64,000 nt of DNA, taken from assembly GCA_036346225.1 (NCBI GenBank), contig JARFIW010001469.1:15036001-15100000 (forward strand), read 5' to 3'. Made by a program: the position numbers and the translations under genes. This DNA comes from Platerodrilus igneus. Its lineage: Eukaryota; Arthropoda; Insecta; Coleoptera; Lycidae. Below the pieces are notes generated by a model that was not told where the DNA came from, searched no databases, and saw only the letters and a list, made by a program, of their open reading frames with translations. Positions 1-11,578 of the stretch are shown piece by piece. Position 1 is the first letter of the stretch, and every line of letters begins with the position of its first letter.

Positions 1-2063
1 TGAAATATTTTATATCTATCCACTTGAATTATTATATTATTACACTTCGAAATTATTGTCATCCGCCTCAAGTCAATACATCTTACTTGAATCAGGATTA
101 TGCACCCATTTGAAATATTTTATCTTTCTACTTGAATTATTATATTATATCACCTCGAATTATTATACACCCATTTGGAATTTTATCTATCCACTCGGAG
201 CCGTTAATCGGCAAAAGAATTCTTCATATTTGTATCACTTATCTGTCACTATACAATTACACTATTAAAATATTATTACGCGTGACTCTTAGGTTCAAAG
301 TAACGCAGCTTGGCCTTGTTGAGTTAAAATTGAGCTCTGTTATCATTGCTCGCTGTTAATATATGGGTTGATCCCACTTAGATGTGGGCTTGGCTTACAA
401 GTCCGTCGCTAATATTAACCAATGAGGTCTTTATATTTCCTACACTTGAAGTGGTTTTCTGATGTAACATTCTTTTCCCAGGTAATAGTTGTTTGCTTAT
501 AGATACTTCGTTATCAGACCATACGGTGTTTTGAGTAAATAATCGCTTTTCCATATTATACAAAAATACCTGGTGTAATTTTAATTTCGATTTTCATGTA
601 TGTCCATTTATTTACGCATCTTTAATTACATTTACTATCAAAAAATGTTGATTGTTTCTACGCACTTACACAAAGCTTTGTTAAGTTTTATCTCTTATCT
701 ATGTATTATATCATAACTAATTAAAATACTTTTCAATGCGTGTTTGATTACCTTTATTATTATTCTCTTCTAAATACGCGTGCTTCTACTGAAAAATATC
801 GTTGTTTGCATTGCTTAAAATTACTAAAGCCTTATATACCGGGTGTTAAATCTTTGTTATTCACCTAATATACGAATTACCTATTTCTATGCTAAATATA
901 CGTCCTATTGTTATAAGATGTGTCTATTTGCGTCGCTTAAAACTACTTATGCTCTATATACAGGGTGTTAAATGCTTACTATTTACAAACTATCCCAATC
1001 ACTCAATTTTCTACTAAATAAATGCAGTTTTCTGCTTCTTATTATAATTTATGGTTGCTAAACGACCATTGCTATAAAATACACCCTTAAACAACCTCTT
1101 ATCACAGCAATATATATATATTGCCGTGTAATTCGTGGACTAAGCTTTTAACATCGAGCCCCAGCGTTGGGCCGTCATAAAGTGCCGTGAAACCTCAGAA
1201 AAATTTGTGCCCCTCCTTGGGCCAACATATAATTTTCAAAAATTAAAAATTTAAAAAAAAATCCTTATTCCTGTATTTCTCCTTCAAAACTCCTTCAGCT
1301 TCTCTGGCTAAACTCTTTCACACTCGCACACCATTTAATAAAATTACCAAATAATACAACAATCATACAACCTTTTATTTACAGCTATTAACAGATAAAT
1401 TATATTCACAAGTGTTAAAACAGCTTGATACACTAATTATAAACTCAAATATGTTATGTTTTTAAAGTCCTTGATTTTTCTAATTATTTTTAAACAAATT
1501 TAATAAGATATGAGTAGATTGATTTCACACTGGAGTATGGTGAGCTCATAATAACCCAGTTTAGTTTGTATATGCCTTTTACACCTTGCATAAATTAAAA
1601 CAAAATTTATAGACCCGTTTACTCTTTACAATTCAATTTATAACCTGAATAAAATTTTGAATGTTTTAAATACACCCCTTTTCAATATCTAACCTCCACA
1701 AATTGTCCAGTACATGTTTCTTTTACGAATAAGTTTCTACAACCAAATATCCCACCAAAAAAAATTAACCACACAGCACAAAATTTCACAAATGTTTATC
1801 GAACAACAGAAATTTCAAATAAATTATCTGGAGAATTCTTCAGGCTTCCTTCCCGTCGAATATGATTGCCAGAACACCTCGGCTTTGTTTCCATTCACCG
1901 TGTTACTCAGCGGATCCACAGGCCGCAACCATCTGCCATCTCTGCGAGCTCTGCGCCTTGTTTCACAGTACCATTCCATATATCATGCATACAAACTTGA
2001 TTATTTGTGATGCTTACCCCACCAATATCATGCTTCCATTTATTGATTTTCGTGCTTTGTATT

Positions 2064-2137
2064 GTAGTAGCCGGACCTCTATTAATTTAATATGCACTAC
2101 ACGTACTTCACGTTAATAATTAGAGGTCCGCTACTAC
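2064..2137. repeat. Local hairpin inside the left arm
   Basis: Two near-complementary arms, GTAGTAGCCGGACCTCTA and its inverse TAGAGGTCCGCTACTAC, flank a short loop. The corresponding part of the right arm, near 4255-4350, also contains a self-complementary pair (GTCCCGA with TCGGGAC), so a hairpin at this place may be an ancestral feature of the arm. No function is evident. Confidence 0.6.
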
Positions 2138-3219
2138 AGTGTAACACTTGCAATCACTCTATTTACAGTAATATAATCACATAAAATACAGAAAGCTTTA
2201 CTGTTATGATGGTCGGCATTCAATACTTTATCGAAGTAAAGTAAACTAGAAGCAAAGAGAAGACAAGAGAAGAGAGCGTTAATAACTTGGGTTGGGTATT
2301 TATATGTTTTGAAAACCCCCTAAGTGGACGCACTTCCAGCGAAAAGCTTATTTTCAAATCTAATTCCTAAAATTTTGAATATAACCGACTCGAAATTCGT
2401 AAAATTTATTCTGTGCTACGTGCTGTATCTCCTAATTCGCCTTCTACCTTCGCGTGTGCGTACGTTTGTAAAACTGTTTACTTTTAACCAATGACAAAAT
2501 TCTCTGTCGTCACAAACTCCGTCTAAACTATATTTAGCTCTGTCTTATGCATGTCTGCTGTCTCGTTCAAAACCCCACTTGAGTTACAGAAAATCGATAT
2601 TGATGACATTTCATCTCAACTCCACGTGTATACTGTACGTGCATAAAAATTCTCAACGCTTTTATATCTGTCTCTATCTGTTGTATATTACTGATCGTGC
2701 ATTCTCCTCGCTCTTTAAGATGTTTGTTCGCCTGGTTGTTTATACAAACTGACGGTTGGATATAATTTCTATAAAATCCTATCTTAACATGCTCTCGACT
2801 TTGTCGAATGTAACCTTTTAAAAAGCAGGTGTTTCTGCTGATTATCGACCGTTTAACATAACAATACCTAGACTTTATATTTCTTCGTATTTGATAAAAC
2901 TGAGTTTGGCTGTTACACCGAATACATTCGCTTTGGAATTATTCATTTTGTTACCCAAGCACGTTCCCTTATGCGTATACGTGTTGGATTAAAATAAATT
3001 AAAATTAATTATGCTTATCCTTGAACTTTTATTTGCTTTACAACTGTTTTTTTCTTTATGTAATTCTAACATTCCAAATATTAATTATAAAAATACCTTA
3101 ATCCTTGTCCGTTTTCCCTAAATGATTTAAATTAATTTTGCGCGTAAGTAATTTGTTCTTTTCTATATACAGGGTTGTTGAAATTTTATTGTTTTCCACT
3201 GATTTAACCCTTTGAATCT

Positions 3220-3224
<5 letters not shown>

Positions 3225-3264
<40 letters not shown>

Positions 3265-3287
3265 CACATATATATGTATATATATTA
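3225..3287. repeat. (TA)n microsatellite at the palindrome centre
   Basis: An almost pure TA tract lies exactly where the two arms of the large inverted repeat meet. Sequence on both sides (TATACAGGGT and its complement) remains symmetrical. Confidence 0.9.
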
Positions 3288-5294
3288 TAGTGGTTTTAAA
3301 AGATCAAAAATAAATATAAACAAAGCAATTTCAAAACACCCTGTATAAAGGAACAACCCGAAATTACGTGCGAAAGTTATATTTGTTAATTCATTTTTAA
3401 GTATTAGGTATTAACAAAATTTTATAAATAATTAATGAAATTTAAGTAGGTTTGCAAAGAAATTAAATGGTAGAAGCCAATGCCATTAATTTATTAATTA
3501 ATTTAAATTTAAGTGAACGATTATTGATGTATAATATGCATAAAAGCGTTTAAAAACCCAATAATACCAAAGTGAGACGCATTGCTAACGTACAAATATA
3601 TCAGTAGGGTTTGAAATACGTGGAATATCCAACTCGTAGAAGTGTTATTTAAAATGTTAAGATTGAACACCTGCGTATTTTCTAAAGGTCAAGTTCTGCT
3701 TAAATTTTGTAGATAGCAAATGGTTACAGAGAATGTCAGATAAACCGTCGCTTATATTCACGGGAAATGCTAATGAGGGGGTTATTTAACTCACGTAGAG
3801 AGTCCACGTGAGGTAGACAGCGCACAAACAAGCATATTGATTTTCAACCACTCAAGCAAGGTTAGAATGAGATGTAGAAAACCTATAAACATGAGACCAC
3901 AATAGTATAGAAGGGATTTAAGAAACGTCATTAAGTTTAGCATTGGTCGAGATGTTAGTTCGACTTGATATAGACACGAGGATAGTGTAGCGTGATTTTC
4001 TTAAAATTTTATAACGAGGTACGGAAATTCGCGGATTTGAAAATGGGGTTGAGTGCAAAATTGTGGGAATGTGTGTTGTGTGCAGGGGATTTCGAATAAC
4101 CGTGGCCAGGAGGTGGCAAGTGAAAGATATAAATAGTTTAGGAGAATATTATGAAAGCCCTTATTATTTCAATCGTCTCAAAAGCAAGTATGAAAGTTAA
4201 CACGAGTTGTGAGTATTAACAAATCATTTAAATTGTATTGCTTAGTGGTAGCCCCTAAATTAATTAAAACGCGGTTAGTGTCCCGATATTACTTATTTTA
4301 ATTGAGGTATCACCTATAATTTTTATCAACTCGTGTCGGGACATTAAATACCGTAGATTACTTTGAAAGAAGTATAATTGAAGTGAAATTTGGAATTTGG
4401 TTACACCGAGAAGGCGGCGTTGGCGGATCTACTTAGATGGAGTTCGTCTAGTAATAGCGAAGAACGACCTGCAGACCTGGTAGGAAATTATATGGCTTCA
4501 TCTACAGAGCGGAGATCTTCTAGAAATTCTAGGTAACGATTTAATATTGTGATTCCTATAAACTGTAAATATTGGGGTGGCGTATGAGAGTGTTTTTCAA
4601 GGTAGTGTGAATTATTTACTTATTGAACAGAATATGTGTAAATAACTTTATTACGGTATTCAACTAGAAATTGAAGGTGTCTAGAAAGCTTTTAAACGTT
4701 CCATCAGAACGTGAAATTTTGTGAAGAGTACATGGCTTTGTTTTTTTTTGGTTTTAGAGTATGCAAAGTAGAGGGACATACATTAGTTGGGTTATTATGA
4801 GCTCACCATACCCCACAGTTTACTTAGATTATTAAAATAAATAAATAAATTATAATGAAAGAATTTTAGAGAAGGTATTATTCAAGGTCCATTTACTCCG
4901 AGTACTTTTTATGTGTTTGATGATTTTAAAATTAAATACAGGACATTACAAAATAAAATTTACTGAAGTGTAGCGTGAACAATAAAATACGAAAAATAAT
5001 GAATTGCATTTGTAAACAGGAATAAATAAAAGATTGTATGTTAGTTGTATTTTGTGGTTTTATTGGGCGTGTGCGTGAATGATAGGATTTATGAATGAAT
5101 ATAGCTATCCAAAAGGAGGTCCAAATAAGCTAGCCGGAAGCAGTTGAAGAAGGCCATTCAACTGAGGAAGAGAGGAAAACGGGTAAGCAATATCTTTTTT
5201 GACTTATTTAAATTTTTGGAAATTTCGAATTTGAAAATTTAATAAAATTTTCGAATATATTTTTGTTGGTGAGGATCTTACCCGAGTACCACGT

Positions 5295-5295
<1 letters not shown>

Positions 5296-5342
<47 letters not shown>
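5296..5342. repeat. (TA)n microsatellite
   Basis: A TA tract in the right arm. Its mirror position in the left arm, near 1111-1124, also has a short TA run, both flanked by ATTGC-TGTGATA-like sequence. Confidence 0.9.
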
Positions 5343-6379
5343 TGCTGTGATAAGGGGTTGCTTAAGGGTGCACGTTATAGTAAAGGTAGTTCGGGAATGA
5401 ATAATTAGGATAGTCAGCAGAAAACCACACTTATTTAAGGAAATAATTAAGAAATAGACATAGTTTGTAGATAGTAAGTAGTCAACACCCTGTATATAGA
5501 GTAGAGATAATTTTGGGCGACGCAGGTAGACATGGGAAGACGCATAGTTGGCGTAGGAATAAGAAGTACATGTATTAAGTAGATAGTAAATATTAAATAC
5601 CCTGTAGATAAAGTTTAGTTAATTTAGGTAAAGCAAATAAGGATATTTTTCAGTGGAGGCACGCGTAATAAATGATAAAGTGTAATTAGACACGCATTAA
5701 GAAAAAGAGTTCCAGACAATTAAAGTAATACGGATATAGAAATAAAGTTTCAGGTAGTTAATATAAACGCATACAAAGATCTAATCATTTGATAAGAGAA
5801 AGGATTAAAAATTGCGTGAATCACATGTAAACATGGAAATTTAAACTCGGGTTGCATCAGTTGTTTATAGAAAAGCAGGTAATCTATCAAAATACAGCAT
5901 GGTGATATGAAAGACAGCTGTAGACAGGTGGTGATTATGAGGAAATGTAGAGCATTGCATCAGAAACTGTTCAATATGTAATTATTTGATTGGTCAGAGA
6001 CAAGCGACGAGTTCTAGACCAAACCCACGCATGGAGCGGGGATTCGAGATTATATTAGCAAGCACCTTGATGGGAAAGTCAGTTTTGAACTCAATGAAGG
6101 CCGAAGTGCATTGCCATTAAACAAAGTGATGCGTAATAAGTAAAAAGTTGTAACATAAATATATTCTATAGCATTATGATCATAAGAACCGCTTCAACAT
6201 AAATATATTCTGTGGTATTTAATCCTTGTGTTCGATGTTGTAAAATCATAAAGGAACAATTCTATATGAAAGCGGGAAGTCGTGTTCACTTAAGGAATTT
6301 AAATGTTTTGTACGGAGATATTTGGTATTTTTATAACTATCAAGAAACGAATTTATTTGGAGCTTAGTAGGTTGTGTTG

Positions 6380-6708
6380 TCTACCTTTCAGGCGGATATT
6401 TCCTACGCATCCGTACAATCGGTACAGCGCGTGTGCATACCGGTCACGAGATAGGACACGCCGATGATGTGTCGCTAGAAGGGGCCGCCATTTGTCTTGA
6501 TAGAGGTAGTCGCGTGAGCATTCTTTAGTTTTGTTAAGAAGATGAAACTCCAGGCCTTACCTAAGTGGGGCCTCCACATCGGTTGGTAGGGGAGACGGTA
6601 GAAGGTGGCGAGTTTTGCTTTGGGACGCGGATGAAGTGCCAAGCTCCTGCGACGCCGAAAGCACTAAAACACGCCATTCCTTAAAGATTGTTTTGAGATT
6701 TGTTAACG
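6380..6708 (+). promoter_or_regulatory. GC/CpG-richer island with donor-like end; candidate promoter and first exon
   Basis: In otherwise AT-rich DNA this stretch holds many CpG dinucleotides, a GGCCGCCATTTGTC motif at 6482-6496, and ends with AACG/GTAAGC, a good splice-donor match with the intron GT at 6709-6710. There is no long ORF. This looks like a CpG-containing promoter with a non-coding first exon, but no downstream exon can be shown. A weak candidate lies near 7714-7735, after TTTTGTTCCAG. It could equally be the 5' end of a transposable element. Confidence 0.35.
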
Positions 6709-9109
6709 GTAAGCTCTCTTCAAACCTGAATAAATTATAAAATATTTTTATCCCCTTTAGTGTATGATATTACGGACGAAATGAAGTGATGGTTTATGTT
6801 GTATTTGAATCCAATATTGGAGAGCAGTTCATTTGTCGAGGCGATTAAAGTTTAATAATAACCAGTCGAGAAGCAGATTTTTGGAACATGTGTGCTGGTA
6901 ATTAATAATTAGATTTGAAACAAAAACCTACAGGTATCAATCTTTCTTTATTCTGTTTGTGAAGATTCATAAATGTTCGAATACATAAATTTCGAAGTCC
7001 GTTTGATCGAGTTAAAATTTTGTATGTTTAGAGCAGCATGAAAGAAAATAGCTAAAAATTAATACAGTAATAGTATTACAAATTTGTATAAAGTCACTTG
7101 TTAACAAAATGATAGTTCAGTCCACTTTTTTTTGCCTTTTAAAATATTTATCTACTCATATTGAAACCTTTATAAGCCTCTAATACCAGATGTAAATGAA
7201 AAGTTGTTTGCTTAAGTTAAAAACACATGTGATTCGTTTTTAATAGAAATAATCTTTGTAAAACTTGTAAACCAGAACTCAGATCTGAAACTTGGTACTA
7301 AAACTTGTTTGATACATGATAATTAATTTAAAGATCTGTTAAATCAGAACAGATATATTGAAACTTAATTTTATTTTGTACAATTTATTACCACATTTAA
7401 AGAAACATTTAACAAAGAAAAAACATATTAAATTCCATTTTTAGACTCAAGTTTTTTATTCCATGCATATTTAGATATACTAAATTCTTAAAAGAACATG
7501 AGCTTGTTAATCGATGAAATTGTACAAGGCTGAAGTAATTTAAAAAGGCCCCTATTTGCTGCAACTGGTTTGTTATAAGTATTTATTCCTGATTTAAAAA
7601 GCTTTGGTGTGTTAATCTCCATATTACCCACCTGCAATTATTAACAGGTATTTTTATTGGAAAGCACAAACTGTGTTTTTCTAATAAAGAATTTGTTGTG
7701 TATTTTGTTCCAGGTTCATCGTGACCAGAGAGGTAGTAAGTATGTTCCAGAGATTACCAGATACTTCAGTTTAGTAAGTTGTTAGTTTAATTGCATTTAT
7801 ATCCCATGAGTTTCTGTATCTTCTCATAGGAATATTGAATTTTTAGTGTAACCGTTCATTCAGATACAGTGGCGCTCAACCCATTTTCCTTTTGTTAGTT
7901 TATCGTAGAGTTTAGACCATCACCACCCCCTTTTCTCATTGCTCACCCTTGGGGTAATTCCCAGACTTAGCCGCGAATAGTTAAAGCTTCACTTTATCCA
8001 TCAACAAGGAAGTTAAAAAAAAAGGTGAAGAGAAATTAGTATTTCAAAGTGAGAAATAAAATGAGTGCAAATATGAAGATTATAATTACCGTTTAAACGT
8101 AAGTACGTTTTTAATGAATTTATTGTAAACTAAGACATAAAAATAATAGGGTTTCGAGGTCTGAGGGAAATTGACTAGGATTATGATGTTAAGAAAAAAT
8201 TACAGTAATACAATTTAAATTCAAGGGAAAAGGAAGAATAATACAATCTTGAAGTACAGGGGTGAAACAAACTACTATTTTAAGTCTGGGGCAAGAATGA
8301 TAAATTTGAAGAATTGAAATAAATTGGGTATATAATTTAATGGTGGTGATCCATAGTGTAATAATTTGAATGGAATCCAGAATTGGGGAAGATCATTTTT
8401 TTGAAGCGTCGATGTGAAAAATATAAAACCAGGTCAGATTTTCCAGTTATAAGACATTTGTTTTTCTATATGAATTTTTATTTTATTTTTAATATTGAAT
8501 TTGCTAAATAAGAAATGCTTGTGAAAAGTCAACAAAAGAAGTTGCATACGTATTGAATGAGTAATAAGAAAACAGGTATAGAATATTCTACATTTGTTGG
8601 TAAAGATCATAAATTTTCTTTGATGACTTTGGGTTTTTGAGTAAATGATTGTTAATAAATGAGATTTATAAAATTAACTGATTGAAAAGTGTATTTCGAA
8701 TAATTTCAAAAGCTGTACATAACATATTGGTTCTATTATACAAAATCTAAATTTACTGAATTTTATAATTGCAAATAAATGCTAGCCGAGGTCATAAGAT
8801 TAAATAGTACAAAAGGCGGAGCCACCAGTTGAGCAGGAAAGTGATAAGTCGCAAGGCGGTAACGTATCGAATTTTGCCATTGGTAGATAGAGTTGTTTAC
8901 AGATAAAGTCCAGTTGATAGCAATATTAGGAAAACAGCTGGAGGAGGAAATAATTACACCTAATCGTGAATATTAAAATGGTGGTCCAATAATTTAGAGT
9001 ATAGCAAATAAATAATGCAACACAAAGTCGGGGCATGATAATTATTCGAATAGCATAGCAATAAAGAAGGCAGCCCAACGAAGGGGTTTGAGTATCCAAT
9101 ATTATAGCA

Positions 9110-9112
<3 letters not shown>
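6709..9112. other. AT-rich stretch with no recognised gene
   Basis: No long ORF, no recognisable protein motif and no clear repeat boundary was seen. Short duplicated phrases occur. If the island just upstream is a real first exon, this would be intron. Confidence 0.5.
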
Positions 9113-9156
<44 letters not shown>

Positions 9157-9158
9157 TA
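9113..9158. repeat. (TA)n microsatellite
   Basis: A TA tract of about 45 bp. The apparent Tyr-Ile-rich ORF on the minus strand across it is an artefact of the repeat. Confidence 0.9.
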
Positions 9159-9239
9159 AAACTAAAGTTCTAGTATGCAAAGGTGGGGAAAATAAATCAA
9201 AAACAAGAATACAAGTATGCAACACGAACTTACAAGAGG

Positions 9240-9816
9240 TTAAGGATTTCTGCTAACTAGGCAGTCATATAGTGCAAGATGGGAAAAGCACAAAAGTTAT
9301 AAAACAAAGATACGCACAAGGTCGAGCTACATTTAACAAGAAAAAGCAACTACTGTGCTCAAAGACCACAAACATAGAAACAAGGAAAAGATTGCTTAAA
9401 ACATATGTGTGGAGCACAGCACTGTACGGCTGTGAAACCTGGACAGTAGAATAAGCGGACAAGAAAAAGGTAGAAGTCTTTGAAATGTGGTGCTACAGAC
9501 ATATGATGAAGATATCAAGGACAGACAAAGTTAAGAACGAAGAGGTACTAAAAATGATAGGGAAAGAAAGAAATATGTGGAAAACGGTAAAAAGAGGAGA
9601 GATAGGATGTTAGGCCACATACTACGGCATGAGGGAATAGTGCGGAATATATTAGAAGCAGAGATAGGAAAAAAGAGTAGAAGAGGCAGACCTAGGTTAG
9701 ACTACTGCACACAGATAGTAAAAGATGTAGGCTGTACGGGTTTCAGGGAGATGTGTAGGCTAGCTCAGAATAGAAATCAATGGAGGTACGCATCCAACCA
9801 GTCCCAAAAGGGATAA
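9240..9816 (+). pseudogene. RTE-type reverse transcriptase, C-terminal remnant
   Basis: Broken reading frames encode the C-terminal region typical of RTE/BovB-like endonuclease-reverse transcriptases of insects. Visible are a FNKKKQLLCS phrase, the YGCETWTVE phrase near 9425-9450, and then, after a stop, the MLGHILRHE and GRPRLDY phrases at about 9606-9700. It ends with the LAQNRNQW phrase near 9760-9785. The endonuclease and the RT catalytic part are missing, so this is a 5'-truncated copy, as is usual for non-LTR elements. The same segment recurs near 10020-10150, 10640-11150, 41460-41887, 49140-49495 and 61250-62440. Confidence 0.75.
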
Positions 9817-10020
9817 ACTAATTGCGGAAAAATAACTGTACTTACACATGATGATTATTATAAGCAACTACAAATATTGGTTGGGCAATATTTGCGAATA
9901 ATGTTAACTGTGTGAAAGGATTTACTGGAAAATTATTAATTCGGCAAATGTCTAAGTGTTGGAAGATCTTGGCAGCCAGTAACTGCTTAACCCCATTTAC
10001 ATACCACTGAAATAGAGCAT
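9817..10020 (+). repeat. Linker module of the RTE/SINE chimera, first copy
   Basis: It runs from GATGATTATTATAAGC through AATTCGGCAAATGTCTAAG to GGCAGCCAGTAACTGCTTAACCCC. The second half matches the 3' tail of the SINE at 10240-10613. The same module occurs in reverse orientation at about 49510-49720 and 61066-61250, each time between two RTE-type fragments. Confidence 0.6.
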
Positions 10021-10150
10021 ATAATTAGAAAACAATAGAAGGGGAACCGAGCAGTATATAGGTTGTGCGGGAATTTCAAGGAACGGTGTAGGCTAGCTCA
10101 GAATATAAATAAGTGGAGCTACGTATCCAACCAGTATTGAGACGGAAAAC
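10020..10150 (+). pseudogene. Second RTE-type 3' end fragment
   Basis: A short fragment containing GTAGGCTAGCTCAGAATA and TACGTATCCAACCAG, matching the end of the copy at 9240-9816 (about 9738-9800). Only the last few dozen codons remain, with no open frame. Confidence 0.65.
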
Positions 10151-10239
10151 CAAATGACGAAAAACTAAGCGCAGATAAGTCTGATAATTATTATAAACAA
10201 CTACAGGTGTAGGTTGTGAAATGTCTACAACTAATGTTA

Positions 10240-10613
10240 TTATTAAATCAGCAAATGCTCAAGTGCTGGGGGAACTTGGCAGCCACAGGTTGCTTACCCC
10301 CCATCACAACCTTGCATGTGATTTTCCAATGCTCTACCGGAAGGTACTACATTGGCCAGGAAGCAAGTCTTTTTAACCTGAAAAATTGGGAATTTTGCCG
10401 AACCCTTGCTGTTCCAAGGAAGGTAGGGATCTTTAACATGCGTGACAATACTCACACACGGGACCTCCATTTTATCTTTCATCCGAACGAGGGCATATTT
10501 TTGTGAAAAATGTTGGCCTAATATTTTTCAAGAGGACTGTGTCAGGATTCGAACTCGGGACCTTGCGCGTAGTAGTAACACGCACACCAGCTACGCCACG
10601 GAGCCGCCTCCAT
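10240..10613 (-). mobile_element. tRNA-derived SINE
   Basis: Read on the minus strand from about 10613, the head holds an A-box-like TGGCGTAGCTGG followed about 45 nt later by a B-box-like GTTCGAATCC, the spacing and order of an RNA polymerase III tRNA promoter. A body of about 290 nt follows, including a TGTTAAAGATCCC phrase, and the tail (GTAAGCAACCTGTGGCTGCC and on) is shared with the linker modules of the RTE chimera. A real tRNA gene is rejected because the head does not close into a cloverleaf. The 5' boundary is approximate, and no clear target-site duplication was found. Confidence 0.7.
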
Positions 10614-10639
10614 CACAACCACTGATTGTCGGAGAAATT

Positions 10640-11150
10640 AGAGTATCTAATTGTAAAACAATAGAAGGGGACCGAACTGTATTTAGCAAGAAAAAACAGC
10701 GCCTATGAGCAATGACAACAAACATAGAAACGAGAAGAAAATTGTTAAAAGCATATCTGTGGATCACAGCACAGTAAGCCTATGAAATACGGGCAGCAGA
10801 AAAAGCAGACAGAAAAACGGTGGCAGCCGTTTGGAGTGTTGTGCTTCAGATGTATGAGGATGCTAGCATGGGCAGACAAAGTTAATAACCAATAGGTTAT
10901 AGATATAGTAGGGGAATAAAGATATCTGTGCAAAAAAAATAGGAGCATTAGGAGGGCAGAATACGTTCTAAGGCATTTTTGTGGAATAGTATGGGATATA
11001 TTACAAGCAGAGATAGGTAAAAGGAGGTAGATGTAAACCTAGATCAGATAGTAATAGATGCAGATTGTGCAAATTTCAGGGATATGTGTAGGTTAGTTCC
11101 GAATAGGAAACAATGAGCGTATGCGTCTAACCAGTTCTAAAACTGAAGAC
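10640..11150 (+). pseudogene. Third RTE-type C-terminal fragment
   Basis: The sequence follows the copy at 9240-9816 closely (AACAATAGAAGGGGACCGAAC, then GAAACGAGAAGAAAATTG, ending TATGCGTCTAACCAG), but many substitutions and indels destroy all frames. It closes the three-fragment array in this region. Confidence 0.65.
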
Positions 11151-11578
11151 GTAATGATGATGATGAATGTTAAAAATGGGAGCGTTTTTGTAGAAGGTTG
11201 CAACCGGCCATACTTGTAATTGAACAATAAGCACACAGCAGCAAACTATCGCCGCCACGAGGTGCCGCATTGCAGTCAACGTAACTCGAGCCAAGGTTAC
11301 CTACAAACATGGACACCTTCATTTACACGACACCAGTTCCAGGTCCACGTCATGTGACCGTAGTATCCAATTACTCGACATACAAATTCATTGCTGATGT
11401 CGCAAACTTTTCAAACTAAATGCTCATTACTTTCATTACCAGCGTTAAAGACATTTGCAGTTTCATTACGCATACAAAGACATTTTCAAATATTTCTTTT
11501 GCCCGATTCATATCTTTAGTGTTTAATATATAATAAGCTTACAGCAATATTTTAACTTGTAAATAAGTAAATGTTATG
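11151..11578. other. No recognised gene
   Basis: It lies between the RTE-type array and the zinc-finger duplication block. No ORF or repeat boundary was recognised, apart from short stretches somewhat richer in CG around 11230-11350. Confidence 0.4.

Larger units (their letters stand above)
230..6260. repeat. Giant diverged inverted repeat (two arms of about 3 kb)
   Basis: The left arm (about 230-3250) matches the reverse complement of the right arm (about 3270-6260), around a TA-rich centre near 3260. Matching block pairs read by eye are 311-335 with 6082-6103, 955-970 with 5480-5497, about 1535-1560 with about 4795-4815 (both with GGTATGGTGAGCTCATAATA), and 3172-3215 with 3300-3360. Indels are common, so the arms are old, but the order is collinear through the full length. 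No protein-coding ORF is convincing inside it. The left arm may run off the window edge. It could be an inverted pair of one unknown element or a fold-back element; I do not recognise the family. Confidence 0.75.

Noticed and set aside
8926..9225. 99-codon minus-strand ORF
   Set aside because: Its core is translated TA microsatellite (Tyr-Ile repeats) and it has no other motif.
10540..10613. A genuine tRNA gene on the minus strand
   Set aside because: A- and B-box-like elements are present, but arms do not pair into a cloverleaf and the sequence runs on into a SINE body.
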